Shown piece after piece: positions 1 to 7,760 of a stretch of 33,341 nucleotides of DNA; positions within the stretch are counted from its first letter, which is position 1, and the number at the start of each line of letters is the position of its first letter. Below the pieces are notes generated by a model that saw only the letters and a list, made by a program, of their open reading frames with translations, was not told the origin of the DNA and did no database searches. Position numbers and translations under genes: made by a program. Origin of the DNA: Holophagales bacterium (GTDB taxonomy: Bacteria > Acidobacteriota > Thermoanaerobaculia > Multivoradales > Multivoraceae); NCBI GenBank assembly GCA_009837085.1, contig VXUF01000116.1, forward strand, positions 1 through 33,341, read 5' to 3'.

Positions 1-57
1 CGGCCTTGCGGCCGGCGCGTCTCCCTGGCCGCCTGCGGCGGCAGCCGGCGAGGACTT
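1..57 (-). repeat. Palindromic intergenic repeat, copy a (partial)
   Basis: On the minus strand this reads GCCGGCTGCCGCCGCAGGCG followed by GCCAGGGAGACGCGCCGG. It closely matches the hairpin section of the copy at 28043-28116. It contains the stem GCCGCC/GGCGGC. The conserved 19-nt head seen in other copies is absent at its gene-proximal end. The DUF1501 frame runs through it. Confidence 0.6.
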
Positions 58-1510
58 CCTTGACTACCCGCGCCTTCTCGACGCCGGTCAACCGGGCGTC
101 GAGGCCCTGGTGCCGGTAGGTGAACCGCTCGTGGTCGATGCCGAACAGGTGCAGCACCGTGGCCTGGAAGTCGTGGATGTGCACCGGGTCCTTGACGATG
201 TTGTACGAGAAGTCGTCCGTCTCGCCGTGGACGACGCCGCCCCTGACCCCGCCGCCGGCCATCCAGATGCTGAAGCAGCGCGGATGATGGTCGCGGCCGT
301 AGTTCTCAGCGGTGAGGGCCCCCTGGGAGTAGATCGTGCGTCCGAACTCGCCGCCCCAGATGACCAGGGTCTCGTCGAAGAGACCGCGCTCCTTCAGGTC
401 CTGGATCAGCGCCCAGGCCGCCCGGTCGACGTCGCGGGCCTGGGCAGGCAGCACCGTCGGCAGGAGGGAGTGGACGTCCCAGCCGCGGTGGTAGATCTGC
501 ACGAAGCGCACGCCGCGCTCGACCAGACGCCGGGCCATCAAGGCCGCGTTCTGGAACTTGCCGGGCTCCCGGGCTTCCTCGCCCCAGCGTTCCCAGGTGC
601 TCTCCGGCTCACTCGAGAGGTCCGCCATCTCCGGCACCGAGGACTGCATGCGGAACGCCATCTCGTACTGCTCGATGCGGGCCAGGGTCTCCGGGTCGCC
701 GACCTGGGCGTGGCGCAGCCGGTTCAGCTCGCTCATGCCGTCGAGCACCCGTCGCCGGACATCCGGCGAGACGCCGTGTGGATCCTTGAGGTAGAGCACC
801 GGCTCGTCGCCGGTCTGGAGCCCTACGCCTGCGTACTCGGGGGAAAGGAAACCGGCGCTCCAGAGCTTCGCCGAGATCGCCTGGAGGCCCGCCGCCGGGT
901 GGCTGCGCTCCGCGTTCATCACGACGAAGGTGGGCAGATCCTCGTTCAGGCTGCCGAGGCCGTACGCGAACCAGGAGCCGATGCACGGCCGGCCCGGGAT
1001 CTGCTGGCCGGTCTGGATGAAGGTGATGCCCGGCTCGTGGTTGATCGCGTCGGTGTGCATCGAGCGGATGACCGCGATGTCGTCAGCCATGCTCGCGGTG
1101 TGGGGCAACAGTTCGGAGAACCACGCCCCGTTCTCGCCGTGCTGTGAGAACTCGAAGACGGACGGGGCGATCGGGAAGCGCGACTGGCCCGAGGTCATCG
1201 TCGTCAGTCGCTGCCCCTGCCGGATCGAGTCGGGCAGGTCCTGGTCGAAGTACTCCTTCATTCTCGGTTTGTAGTCGAGCAGGTCCATCTGCGGCGGCGC
1301 GCCCATCATGTGGAGGTAGATGCACTGCTTCGCCTTCGGCGCGAAGGGCGGCAGGTCGGGCAGGCCGCCGAACCGGTCCCTGGCTGCGGGGAGAGCGAAA
1401 GCGTCCTCGGCGAACAGGCTGGCCAGCGCCAGTCCGCCGATGCCTCGCGCGGCCGTACCGAAGAACTGGCGCCTGGTCTCGGCTCGAACGGTTTCCTTGA
1501 ATGGGTCCAT
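1..1510 (-). CDS. DUF1501 family secreted protein (3' end outside window)
   Basis: This reads as a DUF1501 protein, a sulfatase/alkaline-phosphatase-fold family usually encoded beside DUF1549/DUF1553 cytochromes; its biochemical role is not established. The ATG at 1510 gives an N-terminus with a twin-arginine motif (TRRQFFGTA, residues 12-20) and a hydrophobic stretch, so Tat export is likely. Family-typical segments are QCIYLHMMGAPPQMDLLDYK near the N-terminus, and VIWGGEFGRT and GRDHHPRCFSIWMAGGG in the C-terminal half. It starts 16 bp after the stop of the DUF1549/DUF1553 gene, so the two are probably co-transcribed. The family normally ends soon after the segment corresponding to VVKEVLA. 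Here the frame stays open and continues as an Arg-rich tail through a palindromic repeat to the window edge without a stop, so the true C-terminus is unknown. Confidence 0.9.
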   Translation of the reverse strand, partial: MDPFKETVRAETRRQFFGTAARGIGGLALASLFAEDAFALPAARDRFGGLPDLPPFAPKAKQCIYLHMMGAPPQMDLLDYKPRMKEYFDQDLPDSIRQGQRLTTMTSGQSRFPIAPSVFEFSQHGENGAWFSELLPHTASMADDIAVIRSMHTDAINHEPGITFIQTGQQIPGRPCIGSWFAYGLGSLNEDLPTFVVMNAERSHPAAGLQAISAKLWSAGFLSPEYAGVGLQTGDEPVLYLKDPHGVSPDVRRRVLDGMSELNRLRHAQVGDPETLARIEQYEMAFRMQSSVPEMADLSSEPESTWERWGEEAREPGKFQNAALMARRLVERGVRFVQIYHRGWDVHSLLPTVLPAQARDVDRAAWALIQDLKERGLFDETLVIWGGEFGRTIYSQGALTAENYGRDHHPRCFSIWMAGGGVRGGVVHGETDDFSYNIVKDPVHIHDFQATVLHLFGIDHERFTYRHQGLDARLTGVEKARVVKEVLAGCRRRRPGRRAGRKA

Positions 1511-1526
1511 TCCCTAAGGCCTCCGG

Positions 1527-4500
1527 CTACTTGTTCAGGGTCTCGTCCAGGTTCATCAACTGGCTCGCCAACATCGTCCAGGCCGCCGACTCGTCGAATG
1601 GCAGGCCGGCGTCATGGGCCGACTCACCAACATCGACGAGCTGCCTGGCCGCCGCTTTATCGGCGCTGTAGAGGTCGATCAGGCCCTCGTACGTCCGTCG
1701 TGCCACCGTCCGCTCCGAGTCGTCGAAGTCCCGGGCCAGCAGCCGGGTCGTGAGGTAGTCGAGCCGGCGGTCGAAGTCGTCACCGGCCTCGCGCATCGCC
1801 CGCTGGGCGAGGAAGCGCGACGCCTCGACGAACTGCGTGTCGTTCATCGTGACCAGTGCCTGGAGCGGCGTGTTCGTCCGTTCGCGGCGCACCATCGAGT
1901 GCTCGCGGTTGCCGGCGTCGAAGATGGTCATCGACGGCGGCGGCGCGGCGCGCTTCCAGAAGGTGTAGAGGCTCCGCCGGTAGAGCTTGTCCCCCGAGTC
2001 CTGCTGGTAACGGGACGTGTTGCTCGCGTTCATCGCCACCCGCTCCCAGTGCCCTTCCGGCTGGTACGGCTTGACGCTCGGACCGCCGATCGTGCGCACC
2101 AGGAGGCCGCTGGCGGCGAGCGCCGTGTCACGGACCATCTCGGCGTCCATGCGGAAGCGGGGGCCGCGCGACAGCAGGCGGTTGTCGGGATCCTGCTCCA
2201 GCTTGTCCGGCGTCAGGGTGGCCGCCTGCCGGTACGTCGACGACGTCACCAGCCGCCGGAAGAAGCCCTTGACGTCCCACTCCGACTCCCGGAACTCGGT
2301 CGCCAGGTAGTCGAGGAGGTCGGGGTGCGTCGGCACGTCGCCCTGGGCGCCGAAGTCCTCGCTGGTCGTGACGAGCCCGGTGCCGAAGACCTGCTGCCAG
2401 AAGCGGTTGACGGTGACTCGCGCCGTCAGCGGGTTCGTCTCGTCCACCAGCCACTGGGCGAGGCCCAACCGGTTGCGGGGCAGGTCTTCCGGCATCGGCG
2501 GCAGCGCGGCCGGCGTGCCCGCCAGCACTCGCTCACGCGGCTGGTCGTAGTTTCCCCGGTACAGGACGTGGGCCGCCGCCTCGCTTCCAGGAAGCTCCTG
2601 CATCACGTGCGTGACGGTGCCGCGGCGGCGGAGTTCGCGCCACTCCGCTTCGATCTCGAGCCGGCGGGAGGCGAGCCGGCGCCACTCGTCGTCGTGTGTC
2701 TTGAGGTAGGAGCGTCGCAGCGCCTCGCGCTCGGGGGTGTCGAGTGCCACCGGCGCCTTGGCGGCAGCCGTCCGGAGCGCACTCCATTCCGAGACGACCT
2801 TCGCTTCCTCTACGGACAGGACGCGGTCGAAGACGCGCACGTCGGCGACGGCGCCGCCGGCCAGCGTCCGCGGCTTGCCGTCGTCCCTCACGTCGCCCCG
2901 CCCGAGGTAGAACGGCCGGTCGGTGCGGATGCGGCCCTCGACCTTCCTGAAGTACTCGCTGCCCTGCTCGGGAACGCGACCACCGTCGCGGTAGATGTGC
3001 ATGCCGCCGCGTTCGCCGGAGCCGTCGTAGGTGGCGACGATGTGGGTCCACTCGCCGGGAGTGAGCCGCTGCGTGTTGTTCGGGTTGATCAGGATGCTGG
3101 TGACGCCCCGGCCGGGTCCCGCTCGATCGCCGTAGAGGCCGAAGTAAAGCTCCCGTGCAGCCAGGGTCATCGCCCAGCCGCGGTTGCCGTCGGTCGGGTC
3201 GTACTGGCTCGCGATCGTGTAGGTGCCCTCGGCCTCCGGCATGCGGACCCAGAGGGCCAGCGAGAACGGCGAGTCCGTGTCGAGTTCGAGGTTCGGCAGC
3301 TCGACCCAGGACTCTCCGTCGAAGAGCACCGCGGGCAGATCTTTCGGGCCGGGCTCGATGCGGATCCCCTGTGACGAGGCGAGCGGCTGCCGTTCGCCCT
3401 TCAGGATCGCGGCCGGCTCCTCGCCGTCGAGGTCGAGCCGCAGGAGCTCGGAGGCCGTCCCCAGCGGAGCTTCGATGGACTGGTGGGCGCCGGCGCCGAG
3501 CCACTCCTCGAACGCCGCCTCCATCGCGTCCGGGCGTTCCGCCATCGCGTCCTCGATCTCGCCGACCTCCTCGCGCAGGCGGTACCAGTTATCGCGGTCA
3601 TCTTCGTGGGGCACCACCAGGGTCGGCGGCGGGTCGGAGATGTTGCCGTCCATGACGTACTGGGTCGTGTTCCGGAAGAACGCGGTCAGCGCGTAGAACT
3701 CGCGCTGGCTGATCGGGTCGAACTTGTGGTCGTGGCAGGTCGCGCAGCCGACGGTCATCCCCATGAAGACGCTGCCGATCGTCTCCGCGCGGTCCTTGGC
3801 GTAGATCGCCTCGTACTCCTCGATGACGGCGCCGCCCTCGTTCGTCGTGATGTTGTTGCGCTGGAGGCCGGTGGCGATCAACTGGTCGAGGGTCGGATCC
3901 GGCAGCAGGTCGCCGGCGATCTGATCGACCGTGAACTCGTCGAACGGCTGGTTCCGGTTGAACGCCTTGATCACCCAGTCGCGGTAGGCGTACATCTCCC
4001 GGTAATTGTCGATGTGGATGCCGTGGGTGTCGCCGTAGCGGGCCGCGTCCAGCCAGTAGCGGGCGCGGTGCTCGCCCCAGTGGGGCGAGTCGAGCAGACG
4101 GTCGACGAGGCGCTCGTAGGCCCCTGCTTCGGTGTCGTCGAGGAAGGTCGCGAGCGTGCCCGGATCGGGCGGAAGTCCGGTCAGGTCGAGGGCGGCGCGC
4201 CGGGCCAGGGTGTGGCGGTCGGCCTCCTCGGCGGGCGTCAGTTCCTCCGTTTCGAGCCGCGCCAGGATGAAGCGGTCGAGCGGATCGCGGGCCCAGGCAT
4301 CGTCGTCGACCGCGGGCGGCGCCGGCCGCTCGATGGCGGCGAAGGACCAGTGCTCGTCCCAGGGCGCGCCCTGCTCGATCCAGCGCGTAAGGGTCCCGAT
4401 CTGCTCGTCGGAGAGTGACTTCTGCGACACCTCGGGCGGCATCCGCCGCAGCCGGTCCGCGTGGTTGATGCGCTCGACCAGCAGGCTGGCGCCTGTGTCG

Positions 4501-4778
4501 CCGGGCACGACCGCGGGACCGCGCGGTCGGTTGCTGCGTCCCGCGGGAGGCCGCGCACTGAAAGCGCCGTCCCGCGTGTCGAGCCTCAGATCGGCTTCGC
4601 GGGTCGCCTCGTCGGGCCCGTGGCAGGCGAAGCAGTTGTCGGAGAGGATCGGCCGGACATCGCGCTGGAAGTCGACGGCGGGCGCCGGCTCGGCGGCGGC
4701 GGCCCACAGCGAGGCCGTAGAGCCGCAGGCCGCGATTGCCAGCGCCGTCAGGAACAGGCGGGACACTCTATGAAGCAT
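1527..4778 (-). CDS. PSCyt1/DUF1549-LamG-DUF1553 cytochrome protein
   Basis: This 1083-residue exported protein is of the planctomycete-type cytochrome family. The ATG at 4778 gives a signal sequence ending in a lipobox-like IAAC (Cys18); a longer frame exists but would overlap the divergent gene at 4802. Order of parts: a heme-binding-like CFACH at 49-53 (PSCyt1), DUF1549 at about 145-375 with a second CATCH motif at 345-349, a LamG/concanavalin-like insert at about 475-660 ([20 protein letters not shown]), and DUF1553 at about 765-1050 ([20 protein letters not shown]). It ends in the family-typical [10 protein letters not shown]. It is the first gene of a two-gene operon with the DUF1501 protein. 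Such pairs are common in Planctomycetota, Verrucomicrobiota and some Acidobacteriota and are thought to act in periplasmic redox or polysaccharide metabolism. The actual substrate is unknown. Confidence 0.93.
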   Translation of the reverse strand: MLHRVSRLFLTALAIAACGSTASLWAAAAEPAPAVDFQRDVRPILSDNCFACHGPDEATREADLRLDTRDGAFSARPPAGRSNRPRGPAVVPGDTGASLLVERINHADRLRRMPPEVSQKSLSDEQIGTLTRWIEQGAPWDEHWSFAAIERPAPPAVDDDAWARDPLDRFILARLETEELTPAEEADRHTLARRAALDLTGLPPDPGTLATFLDDTEAGAYERLVDRLLDSPHWGEHRARYWLDAARYGDTHGIHIDNYREMYAYRDWVIKAFNRNQPFDEFTVDQIAGDLLPDPTLDQLIATGLQRNNITTNEGGAVIEEYEAIYAKDRAETIGSVFMGMTVGCATCHDHKFDPISQREFYALTAFFRNTTQYVMDGNISDPPPTLVVPHEDDRDNWYRLREEVGEIEDAMAERPDAMEAAFEEWLGAGAHQSIEAPLGTASELLRLDLDGEEPAAILKGERQPLASSQGIRIEPGPKDLPAVLFDGESWVELPNLELDTDSPFSLALWVRMPEAEGTYTIASQYDPTDGNRGWAMTLAARELYFGLYGDRAGPGRGVTSILINPNNTQRLTPGEWTHIVATYDGSGERGGMHIYRDGGRVPEQGSEYFRKVEGRIRTDRPFYLGRGDVRDDGKPRTLAGGAVADVRVFDRVLSVEEAKVVSEWSALRTAAAKAPVALDTPEREALRRSYLKTHDDEWRRLASRRLEIEAEWRELRRRGTVTHVMQELPGSEAAAHVLYRGNYDQPRERVLAGTPAALPPMPEDLPRNRLGLAQWLVDETNPLTARVTVNRFWQQVFGTGLVTTSEDFGAQGDVPTHPDLLDYLATEFRESEWDVKGFFRRLVTSSTYRQAATLTPDKLEQDPDNRLLSRGPRFRMDAEMVRDTALAASGLLVRTIGGPSVKPYQPEGHWERVAMNASNTSRYQQDSGDKLYRRSLYTFWKRAAPPPSMTIFDAGNREHSMVRRERTNTPLQALVTMNDTQFVEASRFLAQRAMREAGDDFDRRLDYLTTRLLARDFDDSERTVARRTYEGLIDLYSADKAAARQLVDVGESAHDAGLPFDESAAWTMLASQLMNLDETLNK

Positions 4779-4801
4779 GGAGGTAGTAGAGGATAGACCA
4801 C

Positions 4802-5344
4802 ATGAACATGATCGAAGAAGTCCTGTCGTTCTGGTTCGAAGAGAGCGGCCCCGAGCAGTGGTGGACCCGCGATCCGAGGTTCGACGCGGAGATCCGGTCA
4901 CGGTTCGGAGCGCTTCACGACCGGGCGGTCCAGGGGGCGCTGCACGGCTGGCGGGATACGCCGGAAGGTCGTCTCGCCGAGATCATCGTGCTCGACCAGT
5001 TCTCGCGCAACCTCTACCGCGAGGACCCGCGCGCCTTCGCGGCCGACGCGATGGCGTTGGCGCTGGCCCAGGAGGCGGTGCGGATTGGCGCCGATCAAGC
5101 TGTTCCGCCGGTCCAGCGGCAGTTCTTCTACATGCCCTACCAGCACAGCGAGTCGCCGCGGATCCACGAGATCGCGGTCCAGTTGTTCGAGAGCCTCGAC
5201 GACCCGGAGAGCCTGGACTTCGAGCGGCGGCACAAGGCGATCATCGATCGCTTTGGGCGCTACCCACATCGCAACCGCGTCCTCGGCCGCTCTTCGACGC
5301 CAGAGGAGATCGCGTTCCTTCGGGAGCCCGGGTCGTCGTTCTGA
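4802..5344 (+). CDS. DUF924 family protein
   Basis: This 180-residue soluble protein is of the DUF924 family. The family signature is visible as EVLSFWFEESGPEQWWTRDP at the N-terminus, then IIVLDQFSRNLYR, QRQFFYMPYQHSE and a closing FGRYPHRNRVLGR segment. The length is typical for the family. The fold is helical and TPR-like; no enzymatic function is established. No signal peptide is present. It starts 23 bp from the divergent start of the DUF1549 gene, so both promoters must share or overlap this short spacer. A purine-rich AGAGGA lies about 9 bp upstream of the ATG; a second in-frame ATG two codons later is an alternative start. Confidence 0.9.
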   Translation: MNMIEEVLSFWFEESGPEQWWTRDPRFDAEIRSRFGALHDRAVQGALHGWRDTPEGRLAEIIVLDQFSRNLYREDPRAFAADAMALALAQEAVRIGADQAVPPVQRQFFYMPYQHSESPRIHEIAVQLFESLDDPESLDFERRHKAIIDRFGRYPHRNRVLGRSSTPEEIAFLREPGSSF

Positions 5345-5401
5345 GGAGCGGGCCCGGAGGTCTCTGTACCCGCGAGGCGACCGCGTAGTACGTTGGCGAC
5401 G

Positions 5402-5908
5402 ATGGCAACCCGAAGGGCCTTCCTCACTGCGGTCGGGGTCACAGTACCGGTCTTGGCGTCCACCTTGGCCTGCTCGACGGCGATCGTGACGACGCCGCCG
5501 TCCGCTCCGGCCCAGGCACCGCCAGCGGCGGCAGAGCCTGAACCGGCCGCACCGCCGGCCTCCGTGCTCGACGGCATCTTCACCGAAGCACAGGCGGAGC
5601 GAGGTCGGGCCGCCTACGACGCGCAATGCGCCGAATGCCACGGCGAGGGCCTGGGCGGCGGCGAAATGGCGCCGGGTCTGACCGGCGTGGCGTTCAGGTT
5701 CCGCTGGCGCGGGCTCAAGGTGGCGGACATCTACACCAGCGTCCAGTCGACCATGCCGCCGGAAGAACCCGGGACACTTGGCGACCAGGCGTACATCGAC
5801 ATCGTCGCGTTCCTGCTGAGCGCCAACGGGTACCCCGCGGGCGCTCGGGAGCTGACCGCGGACCTGGTGCTGCTTCAGGGAGTAGCGGTCGAGCGCATGC
5901 CGCCGTAG
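5402..5908 (+). CDS. Small c-type cytochrome, lipoprotein-like
   Basis: This is a 168-residue mono-heme cytochrome c. The N-terminus MATRRAFLTAVG has an RR pair and a hydrophobic stretch ending in a lipobox-like STLAC (Cys24), so membrane anchoring is likely. A Pro/Ala-rich linker (about 30-55) follows. The heme site is CAECH at 76-80, and Met118 in STMPPEEPG is the probable axial ligand. A TTG start at 5393 would add three residues; ATG at 5402 is preferred. The gene converges on the PQQ dehydrogenase at 5920-7692, with 11 bp between stops. Cytochromes of this type commonly accept electrons from quinoprotein dehydrogenases, so a functional pairing is plausible, but the opposite orientation means they are not one operon. 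Confidence 0.88.
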   Translation: MATRRAFLTAVGVTVPVLASTLACSTAIVTTPPSAPAQAPPAAAEPEPAAPPASVLDGIFTEAQAERGRAAYDAQCAECHGEGLGGGEMAPGLTGVAFRFRWRGLKVADIYTSVQSTMPPEEPGTLGDQAYIDIVAFLLSANGYPAGARELTADLVLLQGVAVERMPP

Positions 5909-5919
5909 CGTCCGCGGAT

Positions 5920-7692
5920 CTACGGTGCCGAGTACTCCAGCGCGAAGACGAACAGGTTGTTCGCGAACCCGGGCTTGAGCTCGGGCGTCAGCCGCAGGAA
6001 GCTCGACGTGGTGGCCGAGATGCCGGTGCTGACCGCCACGTACTGGGTGCCGTCAACGGCGTAGGTGATCGGGTAGCCGGTAACCGGCGCGCCGAGATTC
6101 ACCTCCCACAGCACCTCGCCCGTCTCCTGGCTGTAGGCCTTGAAGCGGCCGTTCACGTCGCCGCCGAAGAGCAATCCGCCGCCGGTGGCGACCAGCGAGG
6201 TCGTCGAGGCGCGCTGTTCGTGCAGCCAGACTGTCTTGCCGGTTTCGGCGGAGATCGCGTAGACGGTGCCGAGGTTCTCCGTGCCGGGCGCCAGTTCGTG
6301 GCGGACGCTCAGGGCGTAGTAGGGGTGGGACGCGCTCGGGTCGGTCGTCGTCAGCGTCGGCATGCACATGTTGCGCAGCGGGTAGTACAGCGTGTTCGTC
6401 TCGGGGCTGTAGGCGCCGGCCTCCCAGTCCTTGCCGCCGTGCATGTTCGGGCAGATGAGCCGCTCCTCCTCCAGCGCATGGAAGATGACCTCGGGATTCT
6501 CGGTCGCCTTGCCGGTCTCGCCGTCGATGCTCTGGATGACGTTCTGGTAGACGGTCGGCCGCGCCCACAGGAACTCGCCGGTCTCCCGGTCGATGGAGTA
6601 GACGAGGGCCGTCTTGCCGGGGATCCCCGTGATCACCTTGCGCACCTCGCCGGGCTCGACGTTCGGGTTGATCCAGGCCACCTCGTCGGGATCCGGCGTC
6701 ACCGCGGTGTCGACGATCAGGCGTTCGAACGGATGGTCGAGATCCCAGTGGTCGTTCATGTGCTGGTAATGCCAGACGATCTCCCCGGTGTCGCCGTCGA
6801 GAGCGAGCGTCGAGTTGTGGTACAGGTGCGTCCTGTCCGTTCCGCCCAGCATGAACTTGGGCGCCGGCGCCGTGACCGAGGTGCCGGCGAAGACCAGGTT
6901 GAGCTCCGGGTCGTAGCTCGGAGGCATCCAGGACCCGACGTGGACCCGCTTCTCGAACGGCACGTCGCCCCAGGTCTCGTTCCCCGGCTCGCCGGGGGCG
7001 GGAATCGTGAGGCGCCTCCACAGCTCCTCGCCGGTCAACGCGTCGTGGGCCGTGATCACGCAGGCCTCGGGCCCGGCGCGCGGCGAGCAGCTGCGGCCCG
7101 AGAACGCCTTGCCGTTGCCGATGATCGGGCCGGCGCCCTGAAGCGCGGGATGGACCGTGTAGTCGAGGACCATCGTCTCCCAGACCATCTTGCCGGTCTC
7201 GGCGTCGAGCGCGAAGAGGTGGTCGTCGACGCTGGTGTCGATGATCAGGTTCGCGTAGATGGCGATGTTCCGGTTGTTCTGGGACAGGAAGCCCCCGACG
7301 TAGTCCTTCGCGTCCTCGGGGATCTTTCGGCGGTGCTCCCAGATCAGATCGCCGGTCGCGGCGTCGAGCGCCTGGATCACGTCGTTCGGATTCGGCATGT
7401 ACATGACGCCGCGGTAGGCGAGCGGCGTGCCCGTCTGGCTGCCGTCGTTCAGCGACCGGGTCCACACCATCCGCAGGTCGCCGACGTTCTCCGGCGTGAT
7501 CTGGTCGAGCGGGCTGTAGCCCCAGCCGTTCGCGGTGCGCCGCCACATGAGCCAGTCCCCGGGCGCCGGATTCTCGAGCATCTCGTCGGTGACCGGGACG
7601 AACGCGTCGCCGGACTGGGCGTGTGCGGCCGGGCCGACGAGGGCCGCGGCTGCGACCGCGGCGACGAGTAGGTAGTGGAACCGATTCGGCAT
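5920..7692 (-). CDS. PQQ-dependent dehydrogenase (quinoprotein), periplasmic
   Basis: This 590-residue exported PQQ beta-propeller dehydrogenase starts at ATG 7692, after an AGGAAGAGG-like ribosome site. It has a clear Sec signal (MPNRFHYLLVAAVAAAALVG, cleavage near AHAQS). Propeller motifs of the form ALDAxTGxxxWE recur, for example ALDAATGDLIWEHRR, ALDAETGKMVWE and AISAETGKTVWLHE. The segment HWDLDHPFERL contains Trp316-Asp-Leu-Asp319, corresponding to the WD(Y/L)D region that bears the catalytic Asp in PQQ alcohol and glucose dehydrogenases. No CXXCH is present, so there is no fused heme domain, and the vicinal Cys-Cys of methanol dehydrogenases is absent. Oxidation of an alcohol or sugar is likely, with electrons passed to a separate cytochrome, but the substrate cannot be read from sequence. 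Confidence 0.9.
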   Translation of the reverse strand: MPNRFHYLLVAAVAAAALVGPAAHAQSGDAFVPVTDEMLENPAPGDWLMWRRTANGWGYSPLDQITPENVGDLRMVWTRSLNDGSQTGTPLAYRGVMYMPNPNDVIQALDAATGDLIWEHRRKIPEDAKDYVGGFLSQNNRNIAIYANLIIDTSVDDHLFALDAETGKMVWETMVLDYTVHPALQGAGPIIGNGKAFSGRSCSPRAGPEACVITAHDALTGEELWRRLTIPAPGEPGNETWGDVPFEKRVHVGSWMPPSYDPELNLVFAGTSVTAPAPKFMLGGTDRTHLYHNSTLALDGDTGEIVWHYQHMNDHWDLDHPFERLIVDTAVTPDPDEVAWINPNVEPGEVRKVITGIPGKTALVYSIDRETGEFLWARPTVYQNVIQSIDGETGKATENPEVIFHALEEERLICPNMHGGKDWEAGAYSPETNTLYYPLRNMCMPTLTTTDPSASHPYYALSVRHELAPGTENLGTVYAISAETGKTVWLHEQRASTTSLVATGGGLLFGGDVNGRFKAYSQETGEVLWEVNLGAPVTGYPITYAVDGTQYVAVSTGISATTSSFLRLTPELKPGFANNLFVFALEYSAP

Positions 7693-7760
7693 CGAGAACA
7701 CCTCTTCCTGTCTGGGTGGAGCCGTAGAGTATGGCCCAGCGCCCGCTAAGCTTGCCGGCA
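7693..7760. promoter_or_regulatory. Short divergent spacer, no recognisable promoter motif
   Basis: These 68 bp separate the divergent starts of the PQQ dehydrogenase and the PHP-domain protein and must hold both promoters. Only the AGGAAGAGG ribosome site of the minus-strand gene stands out. No clear -10/-35 pair or operator palindrome is visible. Confidence 0.35.

Noticed and set aside
5626-7671. Plus-strand open frame antisense to the first PQQ dehydrogenase
   Set aside because: Low-complexity Arg/Asp/Val/Gly composition and full overlap with a strongly supported quinoprotein gene; a codon-position artefact.
5920-7692. Quinohemoprotein alcohol dehydrogenase
   Set aside because: No CXXCH motif or C-terminal cytochrome domain; the vicinal disulfide is also missing.
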